Below are positions 1 to 7,113 of a stretch of 64,000 nt of DNA, one piece after another. A model generated the notes under the pieces. It worked only from the letters and a program-made list of their open reading frames with translations, was not told where the DNA came from and made no database searches. Source of the DNA: JACVRN01 sp036403815 (GTDB lineage: Bacteria; Acidobacteriota; Blastocatellia; Pyrinomonadales; Pyrinomonadaceae). The stretch is from contig DASWQH010000005.1 of the NCBI GenBank assembly GCA_036403815.1, positions 135,089 to 199,088 of the forward strand, read 5' to 3'. Both the position numbers and the translations under genes were made by a program. How positions within the stretch are numbered: position 1 is the first letter of the stretch; the number at the start of each line of letters is the position of its first letter.

Positions 1-446
1 ATACGCACCGCGAGCGCTATGCGTTGAAATAGACCGGAGACTTCATGCGCGCCGCGCACCAGCCGCTCTTCGTCTTCCTCTTCGTCCTCAAAGAAGCTGA
101 CCGCGCCGACCAGATAAGGATCGCCGCGCTCTATGTAAGCTTCGACGCGGTAGCGAATCAATCCGACGGTGAGAATATCGGAGCGACCGTCGGGCATGGC
201 TTGAACCTCTGTGACTTCTGCGACGCAGCCTATGTGGCCGACAGGCGGGACAGTGCTTTCCGAACGGCTCGCGTCGAAGTGGGAGAGGCCGAACAATTGG
301 TCGCGCAATTGTATGTCTTCAAGCATACGGCGATAGCGCGGCTCGAAGATATGCAGCGGCATCGGCACGCCCGGAAACAGCACGACCGGCAAAGGAAACA
401 GCGGCAACTCTTGCACGCCGCGCACTCTGTCAAGAGAATCACTCAT
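1..446 (-). CDS. LON substrate-binding-domain protein, partial (C-terminus beyond window)
   Basis: The gene reads leftward off the window edge, so only about 148 N-terminal residues are visible. The start 'MSDSLDRVRGVQELPLFPLP' followed by VVLFPGVPMPLHIFEPRYRRML is the hallmark opening of the LON substrate-binding domain (PF02190), found at the N-terminus of Lon protease and also as a stand-alone protein of about 200 residues. The missing end means Lon protease itself cannot be excluded, but in this phylum the stand-alone form is common. A role in substrate recognition is inferred from the family only. An acidic stretch (FFEDEEEDEE) lies near residue 120. The gene lies downstream of the SbcD-like gene on the same strand, separated by a fold-back repeat. 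Confidence 0.8.
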   Translation of the reverse strand, partial: MSDSLDRVRGVQELPLFPLPVVLFPGVPMPLHIFEPRYRRMLEDIQLRDQLFGLSHFDASRSESTVPPVGHIGCVAEVTEVQAMPDGRSDILTVGLIRYRVEAYIERGDPYLVGAVSFFEDEEEDEERLVRGAHEVSGLFQRIALAVR

Positions 447-451
447 AAGAA

Positions 452-530
452 GGGATGAGGGATGAGGGATAAGGGATGAGAAGGGGAAATTCTGCTTTTA
501 TTTCATCCCTCATCCTTCATCCCTCATCCC
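452..530. repeat. Fold-back array of the 7-nt word GGGATGA
   Basis: The left arm (452-480) is four GGGATGA-like heptamers and the right arm (503-530) carries the reverse complement, with a T-rich spacer. The array reads into the 3' end of the nuclease gene, whose stop codon (524-526) is the TGA of one GGGATGA unit. Other copies of the same word occur near 33.8, 46.6 and 52.0 kb. Confidence 0.85.
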
Positions 531-1873
531 TGCGTTGTTGCGTTTCGTTCGATGGCGCTCAGTCCTGTGGCGGTCGGTACGGTTGCCTCGTCGGTTTTTT
601 GCTCTTCATCGGTTGAGCTGCCGAGTTTTTGTTCGATTAACTCAAGAATTTTGTCGGGCGCTTCCTGGCTGAGGGCTAGACGCTTGGATTCTATGACCAG
701 TTCGGCCATGTCGCTCGCGCGGTTGCGGAAGCGCGCGTCGCGTGCGATCAGGTCTTCTATGATGCGGCGCTCGCGCTCATGCCGTGGGGCTTGTGCGTCC
801 AATCCTGCGGCGACGGCGTATTCGACGGGCACGCTCTGGTTACGCATCATGACGTGCAAAGCATTGGTCTTACGCTCTATCTCTTCGCGCATGCGGCGGA
901 TTTCAAGTAGAGAGTTTTTGAAGCCGAGCTGCCCGCGCAAAGTAACTTCGATAATCGGCGCAGGCTCTAACGAATCCTCTTTGTGCCTGCGCGCCTCGCG
1001 CTCGACCATCTCCATCAGGCCATTGTAGACGGCCTCCGGGTCAACCGCGCCTGAGACATCGAACGAGAGACGCTGGAAGGGTCGCTGCACATAGTCGGTT
1101 ATGTGCTCGGCCTTAATGTTGCGCTCGTCATCAACTTCTACAAGGTAAAGCCCGCGCTCTTCCCTGTACTCGTCAATCGCCGTCGGCTCAAGCGAGCCGG
1201 GATTAAAAGCCCAGTTGTCTATATCGAAACGCTTGTGCGTGTGCCCCAGAGCGACGTAGTGGGTCAGGTTTTTCAGCTCATTTAATTTAGCGATGGTGAG
1301 CGCCGGAATGGGACGCTTGAGCTGTCCTTCTACATCCGTATGAAGCATGAGGATGTTGAAGTGCCCTTCGTCGCGCGCGCTACGCATAGCCTCGGCCAGC
1401 AGCGGGATAGCAGTATTAGCGCTTGCGCCGTACCAGTGCGAGCCGAAGATGCGCGCACCCGCTATGTCTATAAAAGAGCCTGTGCGGTCTTCTTCGCTCC
1501 ACTTTGTCATGTTGATGGGGCTTTCTTCATCCGACGTAGGCTCAAGCAGAATGAGGTATTCCCACTGCGAGAGCGAACGCATCCAGCTAAACTCTGTGAG
1601 CGTGTCGCGCTGGTCGTGGTTGCCTTCGATAGCGACGACCGGGATGCCCGCTTCCTTGAGCGCCCGCAAGCCCACCATGGCGTGATTCATAGCCTGCGGG
1701 TCTACGTTACGGCGGTCAAAGAAATCGCCGCAGATGAGTACGAAATCGACGCGGTTCGGAATAGCGTGCTTCTGTATAACGTCAGCCCACGCGCGGAAAA
1801 AATCTTTCGTGCGCTCTTCCAGATTGTAACGGCGACAGCCCAGATGAATGTCTGCGATGTGAAGAAATTTCAT
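524..1873 (-). CDS. DNA repair exonuclease, SbcD/Mre11-like metallophosphoesterase
   Basis: A 449-residue protein with the full calcineurin-like phosphoesterase signature: DIHLG near residue 8, GDFFDRR near 49, GNHDQRD near 85, HTDVEG near 178 and GHTHKR near 210. These are the two-metal ligands of SbcD/Mre11 nucleases, which process DNA ends and hairpins with an SbcC/Rad50 ATPase. After the catalytic domain comes a capping region and a charged C-terminal tail. No SbcC gene is adjacent, so a partner would be encoded elsewhere or the protein acts alone. The final codons (QG-stop) come from the heptamer repeat, so the C-terminus may have been remodelled by it. A hairpin-processing nuclease among so many long DNA palindromes is notable, but any link is speculation. 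Confidence 0.85.
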   Translation of the reverse strand: MKFLHIADIHLGCRRYNLEERTKDFFRAWADVIQKHAIPNRVDFVLICGDFFDRRNVDPQAMNHAMVGLRALKEAGIPVVAIEGNHDQRDTLTEFSWMRSLSQWEYLILLEPTSDEESPINMTKWSEEDRTGSFIDIAGARIFGSHWYGASANTAIPLLAEAMRSARDEGHFNILMLHTDVEGQLKRPIPALTIAKLNELKNLTHYVALGHTHKRFDIDNWAFNPGSLEPTAIDEYREERGLYLVEVDDERNIKAEHITDYVQRPFQRLSFDVSGAVDPEAVYNGLMEMVEREARRHKEDSLEPAPIIEVTLRGQLGFKNSLLEIRRMREEIERKTNALHVMMRNQSVPVEYAVAAGLDAQAPRHERERRIIEDLIARDARFRNRASDMAELVIESKRLALSQEAPDKILELIEQKLGSSTDEEQKTDEATVPTATGLSAIERNATTQG

Positions 1874-1992
1874 AATCTATCAGCTTCGGTCAAGACGAGC
1901 GCCAGACAAATGCTTTTCATCTGCGGCGCGCCTTCAACTTACGTGGCTTGCATTATACGCTATGGAGAGAGATGAAGGCGAAGCCTTCCCTG

Positions 1993-2883
1993 TCATCTAA
2001 AGCTGTGCAGGTAATCCTTCAATGCCTCGAACATTGCTTCAAACGAATCGGCGCAATATAGAACCGGCTGAAAATTAGTCGGATCATACTCCGCGCGAGA
2101 CGCAGCCAACAGATCGAGTGGGCGAAGCTCTGCTCTATGCATGGCCTCCAATTCTCCGGCAGACGAGAGCAGTCCAGTCCCGTAAGCCTTGAGCACACCC
2201 TCTTCAAGCAGCACGCCGAATTCAATGGTAAACCAGTAGACGCGCGACAAGCGTTCAAGGGCTTCAGCCGACCGTGTGCGCTTGACGACGCGGCCTACCA
2301 GGCGGTTGAGTTCGGCAAGGCGCTCGCTGGCTAAAGTCACGGCGTGACCGAGCACTTCGTGTGCGATGTCCGGCTCCGGCGTATAGAGCGGCGTCGAATG
2401 ATGTCGTATGTACTGTGTAGAGAGGAAGACTCCATCGGCTAAAGATTCCAGAAAGACACGCGGGCTGACAAGTCCTGCGACAGGCTCCAACCGGAATCCG
2501 CTGATGGCCTCGACCTTCGCTGTCACTTCACGCAACTGCGGGATGCAGTCGGTCGGTAAATCCAGCCGCCTGACACACCCCAGATACTCTGAGCAGGCGT
2601 GGCTCTGGTGCGCAGGCCGAAGAGCCTCCCGAATCACACGCCATACCGCATGCTCTTCGGATGTGTACGGAGCGTCGGGGATTTGCTCGCCCGGTTTATA
2701 TTCCAGGGCAATCCTTGCGATGCGGTTTCGGCGCGCGCGATATTCCGCGTCGCGGAAGCCTGGATGCTCCGGGTCTAGCTCGATGATTGTATTGCGGTCA
2801 GCAATGGAAGCCCCTGCGCCGCTTTCGACCATACGCATGTCAACATGATCTGCTAATAAAGTCTCTTTCGCTGTCATCGTCAT
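1993..2883 (-). CDS. phhA: Phenylalanine 4-monooxygenase
   Basis: Converts L-phenylalanine to L-tyrosine with O2 and a tetrahydropterin, using a mononuclear non-heme iron. The two iron-binding histidines sit in PDIAHEVLGH (H175 and H180 from the chosen start) and the third ligand is the glutamate in YWFTIEFG (about E221); GLVSPRVFLESLADGVF is also typical of the aromatic amino acid hydroxylases. About 296 residues, the usual bacterial length. The ATG at 2883 is preferred because GAGG lies 10 nt upstream; an in-frame ATG at 2928 directly abuts the U-tract of the leader terminator and has no ribosome site. The gene is preceded by a promoter, a Tyr-rich leader peptide and a terminator, suggesting attenuation by tyrosine. 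Confidence 0.92.
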   Translation of the reverse strand: MTMTAKETLLADHVDMRMVESGAGASIADRNTIIELDPEHPGFRDAEYRARRNRIARIALEYKPGEQIPDAPYTSEEHAVWRVIREALRPAHQSHACSEYLGCVRRLDLPTDCIPQLREVTAKVEAISGFRLEPVAGLVSPRVFLESLADGVFLSTQYIRHHSTPLYTPEPDIAHEVLGHAVTLASERLAELNRLVGRVVKRTRSAEALERLSRVYWFTIEFGVLLEEGVLKAYGTGLLSSAGELEAMHRAELRPLDLLAASRAEYDPTNFQPVLYCADSFEAMFEALKDYLHSFR

Positions 2884-2928
2884 AACGTTAAAACCTCGCT
2901 GAAGCTCCGCTTTGAAATTCGCGGGCAT

Positions 2929-2986
2929 AAAAAGAACCGGCCACTTATCCTTCGCCCTGTTCGGAAGGATAAGTGGCCGGTTCTTT
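2929..2986 (-). terminator. Attenuator-type terminator hairpin in front of phhA
   Basis: A perfect 23-bp inverted repeat (arms 2964-2986 and 2931-2953, 10-nt loop) is followed on the minus strand by a run of U (2933-2929). It is a textbook intrinsic terminator placed 46 nt before the phhA start and 20 nt after the stop codon of the leader peptide. It could simply end upstream transcription, but the promoter and Tyr-rich leader just before it argue for an attenuator. Confidence 0.85.
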
Positions 2987-3006
2987 GAATCCTGTCTGTA
3001 ATGGTG

Positions 3007-3114
3007 CTAGATCATCACACCTTTGGACAACACAATCGCCGCCTCACCCCTGCGAACAAGCAGAGAGCCGTAATAGTAATAGTAGCGATAGGTGCTGTTA
3101 GGTTGACTGATCAT
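3007..3114 (-). CDS. Tyrosine-rich leader peptide of phhA (35 residues)
   Basis: A small ORF starting at ATG 3114 and ending at TAG 3007-3009. Its residues 9-15 read YRYYYYY, six tyrosine codons (both TAT and TAC) in seven. It starts about 40 nt after a sigma70-like -10 element and stops 20 nt before the terminator hairpin of phhA, the gene for the enzyme that makes tyrosine. That is the layout of amino-acid leader peptides such as those of trp, his and phe operons: scarcity of charged tRNA-Tyr would stall the ribosome here and prevent the terminator. The ribosome site is weak. The peptide has no expected function of its own. Confidence 0.75.
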   Translation of the reverse strand: MISQPNSTYRYYYYYGSLLVRRGEAAIVLSKGVMI

Positions 3115-3153
3115 TCGCTTATCACGCGCGCAACTCAAGGCACGCGGAAATCT

Positions 3154-3182
3154 AAAGTAAACACATGCCTTTTCAATGTCAA
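3154..3182 (-). promoter_or_regulatory. Sigma70-like promoter of the phhA leader
   Basis: On the minus strand TTGACA (3182-3177) is a perfect -35 box; 17 nt later TACTTT (3159-3154) can serve as -10. Transcription would start near 3147, about 33 nt before the leader-peptide ATG. The -10 match is only moderate. Confidence 0.6.
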
Positions 3183-3241
3183 GCGTTGTCGAGACTCGGT
3201 AGCGGTTTAGCACCTGTCAAACCTGATACATCGAAGCTACT

Positions 3242-4051
3242 CTAGCGTAGCTCAAACGTGTAAGCAGCCCAGAAGCTCTCCCAATCAGCATCATTGCAGC
3301 CTGCGCACGGGCGCATATAGACGAGCCGTACGAGCCAGACACCGGCACGGTCGAGTGTGAAAGCTGCTGTACCGTCCGCAGACAAACCAGCAGATAAAAC
3401 GCGCGCCTGCTCATCCGTTGCGAGCCGGTTATAGGCGAAGATGCGCGTGTCTTTGAGCGGCTGGCCTTCAAAGAAGACGCGCAGCCTGAGCGTGCCGCCG
3501 GGCTTCAGGTTGTAAGGATTATTCTGTGGAACAATCTCAAGGCGCTGGTTTGCGATACGTTTATAAGTATCGTCGCGCCGGTCGCCAACTTGCAGCAGCG
3601 CCTTGATGTAACGAGTGTACCGCTCGCGCCCTTCAAGATTGGCCTGTCCCCTCGCGGCGCGCATCTTGATAACCGGCTCAAGACCTTCTTCGGCTAGATA
3701 TTCGTTAAACTTTGACGCTTCGAGCGCGATGAGCTGTGGAGTGCGCTCCATTACTAAGAGGTAATTTCCAGAGGCTCGCGGGGTAACTTCGGCCACGGGC
3801 ATGCGCCCGTCATCGCTCTTCGCCATGAGGTCTTGCGTCCCGCCGTTTGAGAGCATTTGAAAGCGAACGGTGCGCTGCTTTTGCAGGGGTCGCTCCAATT
3901 CACTTTTGAAGGTGCTGCCGACATGCAGGTGCAGGAGCGTGCTGGAACGAGGAGCCAGGAAGAAGGAGTCTGCTTGCAGCCAGTAGTCGTGCGCCGCCGC
4001 CGACGCATAGAGCGCAAGTAAACAGAGCGCCAACGCGAAGAAATGTTTCAT
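3242..4051 (-). CDS. Secreted DUF4198 domain protein
   Basis: About 269 residues from the ATG at 4051, chosen because a clean signal peptide follows (MKHFFALALCLLALYASAAA) and AAGGGG lies just upstream. The mature chain would begin HDYWLQADSFFL, the characteristic opening of DUF4198 proteins, which are periplasmic and have been linked to nickel/cobalt handling. The rest is beta-rich, with a late GTLRLRVFFEGQPLKD segment and a CAGC motif near the C-terminus. Cleavage after AAA would leave histidine as residue 1, a potential metal ligand. Only 4 nt separate it from the DUF6702 gene, so the two are co-transcribed with the M1 peptidase. Confidence 0.75.
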   Translation of the reverse strand: MKHFFALALCLLALYASAAAHDYWLQADSFFLAPRSSTLLHLHVGSTFKSELERPLQKQRTVRFQMLSNGGTQDLMAKSDDGRMPVAEVTPRASGNYLLVMERTPQLIALEASKFNEYLAEEGLEPVIKMRAARGQANLEGRERYTRYIKALLQVGDRRDDTYKRIANQRLEIVPQNNPYNLKPGGTLRLRVFFEGQPLKDTRIFAYNRLATDEQARVLSAGLSADGTAAFTLDRAGVWLVRLVYMRPCAGCNDADWESFWAAYTFELR

Positions 4052-4055
4052 CCCC

Positions 4056-4643
4056 TTATTTAGCCGGAGCGGTTTCCGAAGGCGCATTGAGAGACTTGAA
4101 TTCATCGCCGCGCTTGAAGACCAGATCGAACTTGTTGTCTGCATCCTTGATATTGACGATATTGACCTGCTCGCTGAACAGCTCGAAGAAGAGGCGATTA
4201 CGCAATTCGGTTCCCTTCAAGCCTTCGGGCATTTTGATTTCAAAGTAGAGCCACGTCGTATCCACCTTCGTCTCCAGCCCGACCCATTTAATCTCTTTGC
4301 GCTTCTCGTCCACGCCTTTGACCTCAAAGGTCTCTTTTAGATACGCGACGATGTAAGCGCTGACCTCTTTCGTGCTGTCCAGATAGATGGCTTTACTGTT
4401 GCGCCTGGTGAGCGCAAGCTCCAGATCATCTGAGAAGACACGCGCCACGATTTCAAGCGACTTCGTCTCCGGGTTGTACTCGGCGTGCGAAATGCTGGTG
4501 TAGAACTTATGCGCCGAAGCATCTCTTACCGCGAGCGGCGAAAGCGCAATGCAGGCTGCCGCTGCGAGCGTTAACAGCAATCGCAGCGAGAGATGGCACA
4601 AGCCAGACCTGCGGCGCGCGTGGTTGGTCGTTAGCCCTTTCAT
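4056..4643 (-). CDS. Secreted DUF6702 family protein
   Basis: A 195-residue protein with a basic N-terminus, a hydrophobic signal segment at roughly residues 20-43 ending ASA, and a mature part opening HKFYTSISHAEYNPETKSLE. That opening and the later TWLYFEIKMPEG, RNRLFFELFSEQVN segments match the DUF6702 family as I know it; the biochemical role is unknown. As in its neighbour, the predicted first mature residue is histidine. The start overlaps the end of the M1 peptidase gene by 4 nt (ATGA), implying translational coupling. The C-terminal tail is Ala/Pro/Lys-rich and low in complexity. Confidence 0.75.
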   Translation of the reverse strand: MKGLTTNHARRRSGLCHLSLRLLLTLAAAACIALSPLAVRDASAHKFYTSISHAEYNPETKSLEIVARVFSDDLELALTRRNSKAIYLDSTKEVSAYIVAYLKETFEVKGVDEKRKEIKWVGLETKVDTTWLYFEIKMPEGLKGTELRNRLFFELFSEQVNIVNIKDADNKFDLVFKRGDEFKSLNAPSETAPAK

Positions 4644-7003
4644 GGTCTGCCCGGTGTTGCAGCCGGTGTTGCTGAAGGTGCTGGCGAAGGCACAGGCGCA
4701 GGCGGCGGCGTCTGCTTGCGCTCTATCTGCTGCATGGGATTGGTGATGGTCTGATTATCCTTGAATATCTGGAATCTTGATTTAATGGGACGGCGCGGGA
4801 AATAGTTGTTCGAGACATCAACGTCTGCCGTTTCAAGGTGCGGGTCGAGCGTGATTGCTTTGATCTCCTTCGGCGTCATGATGAGCTTCGACACGTCGTA
4901 ATTGTTATATCGCCAGATTTCCGCGGGGATGCGCAGTTCCTCGGTCGTGCCGTCCATATACTCGATTTGCAGGATGACGGGCATCACAAGGCCGCCTATG
5001 TTCTTCAAGGAGACGACGTAGAAGTTCATGCCGGAGTTCAGCAGCTCTCGTTCATGCTCTGTGAGCGTCTGTAGGTAGCGTTGATATTCTTCTCTATCCT
5101 GCGGCGTCACGGCGAACTCGTCGTAGTCGTTGTAGAAATCTCTGAGCGTGGGATACTGATCCGTGCGTTTCGTTATGGAGCGGTTGCGTTGTTGCGAGAG
5201 CGTTTCGGGCTGCTGCCCGGCGGCGGCACGCTCCTTCGGCTTCTCGACTTCAGGGTTGCGCGTGTCAATCGTGTAGAGGTGTACGCTCTCAATCGAGATG
5301 TCAACGTGATCCGTAGTATAGAACCAGCCGCGCCAGAACCAGTCCAGGTCAATGCCCGAAGCGTCTTCCATCGTGCGGAAAAAGTCTGCCGGTTCCGGTC
5401 GCTTGAACTTCCAGCGACGCGCATACTCCTTAAACGCGTAATCGAAGAGCTGGCGTCCCAAGATTGTCTCTCGCAGAATGTTGAGCGCGGTGGCGGGCTT
5501 GGCGTAAGCGTTGTTGCCGAACTGTAGAAGGGATTCCGAGTTGGTCATAATCGGCACTTGCGCGTCGGACAACATGTACTCTGTGATGTTCTTCGGCTCG
5601 CCGCGCTGCGAAGGATAGTTCGGCTCCCACTCCTGTTCGGACAGGTATTGCAGGAACGTATTCAAGCCTTCGTCCATCCACGTCCACTGTCGCTCATCCG
5701 TGTTGACCGTCATGGGAAAGTAGTTATGGCCGACCTCGTGAATGATGACGGAGATAAGACCGTACTTAGTCCTTGCAGGGTACGTGCCGTCGGGCAGCGG
5801 GCGCGGCCCGTTGAAGCAGATCATAGGATATTCCATGCCGCCGACGGGGCCGTTGATACTTTGCGCGACCGGATACGGGAAAGTGAAAGAGTAGCGCGAG
5901 TAGACGTTGAGCGTGTGAATGATGGCGGCTGTGGAATACTTGCTCCACAGTGGCTCGCCCTCCTTCGGATAAAAAGACATAGCCATCACGGGATTGCCTT
6001 CGACATTATGCCCCTGCGCATCCCAGATGAACTTACGCGAAGCAGCGAAGGCAAAGTCCCTGACATTTTCGGCACTGAAAGCCCACGTCTTAGTCCCCTT
6101 CGGTTTACCACCTTCATTAGCACGCGCTTCATCGGGCGTTACTATAAAGACGGGCTGCCGGGCGTTGCGCGCCTGTTCGAGCCGCTGTCGCTGCGCAGCG
6201 GTCAGGACTTCCGCAGGATTTTGCAGCACGCCGGTCGCGGCCACCATCATGTCATCGGGCGCGGTTATCGAAACGCGATAGTTGCCGAACTCCAGAGTGA
6301 ATTCGCCTGAGCCAAGGAACTGCTTGTGCTGCCAGCCGTTCACGTCCGTGTAGGCGGCCATGCGCGGGAACCACTGCGCAATCTCGTAGATATAGTTCCC
6401 GTCTCTGGGGAAGAACTCGTAGCCGGTGCGCCCCCCCAGCCGCCGCGCGTCGTTGATGTTGTAGTTCCAATCAATAGAGAAGACTGTACGACCGCCCGGC
6501 AAGAGCGGTTGCGGCAAGTCAATTCGCATCATCGTCTTAACAATCGTGAAGGCAAGCGCCGCGCCCCGCTCGTCTCGCACGCTGGTTACATGGTCGCCGC
6601 CATCGAAGCCGCGACGCGCGAGCAGGTTGTCAATCGTTGCGAAAGGGATGCGGTCGAAGCTCGGCGCGTTCAGCGTCAGGACGGTATCGGAATTGTTGGC
6701 AAAGAGATTCTGATCGAGCTGCAACCAGAGGTAAGTCAGAGTGTCGGGTGAGTTGTTGTAGTAAGTGACAGTCTCCGAGCCAGTGATGCGCTGGCGCGCG
6801 TCGTCCAGCTCCACTTTGATCTGGTAGTCTGCGCGTTGTTGCCAGTAGGCGCGACCCGGTGCGCCGGAAGCTGCGCGCTGTTCGTTCGGCGTCGGCAGCA
6901 GTTCTTCCAACTGGCGAAACTTATCCGACGGCTTTAACTTCGATTGTGCGCCGACCGGGATGGCCGCCGCCAGACAGACCAGTAAGATGACAAGATAGCG
7001 CAT
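4640..7003 (-). CDS. Secreted M1 family zinc metallopeptidase
   Basis: About 787 residues. The signal peptide MRYLVILLVCLAAAIPVGAQ is followed by an N-terminal beta domain (QRITGSETVTYYNNSPDTL), the M1 exopeptidase motif region GGMEYPMI, then the zinc site IIHEVGHNYFP with the second glutamate ligand in WTWMDEGLNTF. These define M1 aminopeptidase-type gluzincins acting in the periplasm or outside. After the catalytic domain is a beta-rich C-terminal region and a Pro/Ala-rich tail. The ATG at 7003 gives a compact signal peptide; an in-frame ATG at 7018 would add MRCRR. The gene is first in the operon with the DUF6702 and DUF4198 genes. Confidence 0.85.
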   Translation of the reverse strand: MRYLVILLVCLAAAIPVGAQSKLKPSDKFRQLEELLPTPNEQRAASGAPGRAYWQQRADYQIKVELDDARQRITGSETVTYYNNSPDTLTYLWLQLDQNLFANNSDTVLTLNAPSFDRIPFATIDNLLARRGFDGGDHVTSVRDERGAALAFTIVKTMMRIDLPQPLLPGGRTVFSIDWNYNINDARRLGGRTGYEFFPRDGNYIYEIAQWFPRMAAYTDVNGWQHKQFLGSGEFTLEFGNYRVSITAPDDMMVAATGVLQNPAEVLTAAQRQRLEQARNARQPVFIVTPDEARANEGGKPKGTKTWAFSAENVRDFAFAASRKFIWDAQGHNVEGNPVMAMSFYPKEGEPLWSKYSTAAIIHTLNVYSRYSFTFPYPVAQSINGPVGGMEYPMICFNGPRPLPDGTYPARTKYGLISVIIHEVGHNYFPMTVNTDERQWTWMDEGLNTFLQYLSEQEWEPNYPSQRGEPKNITEYMLSDAQVPIMTNSESLLQFGNNAYAKPATALNILRETILGRQLFDYAFKEYARRWKFKRPEPADFFRTMEDASGIDLDWFWRGWFYTTDHVDISIESVHLYTIDTRNPEVEKPKERAAAGQQPETLSQQRNRSITKRTDQYPTLRDFYNDYDEFAVTPQDREEYQRYLQTLTEHERELLNSGMNFYVVSLKNIGGLVMPVILQIEYMDGTTEELRIPAEIWRYNNYDVSKLIMTPKEIKAITLDPHLETADVDVSNNYFPRRPIKSRFQIFKDNQTITNPMQQIERKQTPPPAPVPSPAPSATPAATPGRP

Positions 7004-7113
7004 TCTTCTACACCGCATCCTTCAATTTTGACTCGTGACAGGTTAAGCGCATGACGCTACTTATGACAAGGAATAAGAGAGCGCAATTAACACAGGCATT
7101 AGAGGAGAAGTTG

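Noticed and set aside
2884..2928. Upstream in-frame ATG (2928) as the phhA start
   Set aside because: It lies directly against the U-tract of the terminator with no ribosome site, whereas ATG 2883 has GAGG 10 nt upstream.
5558..6310. 250-codon plus-strand ORF opposite the M1 peptidase
   Set aside because: It covers the catalytic region of a clear M1 peptidase and encodes no recognisable protein; a shadow of high-GC coding.
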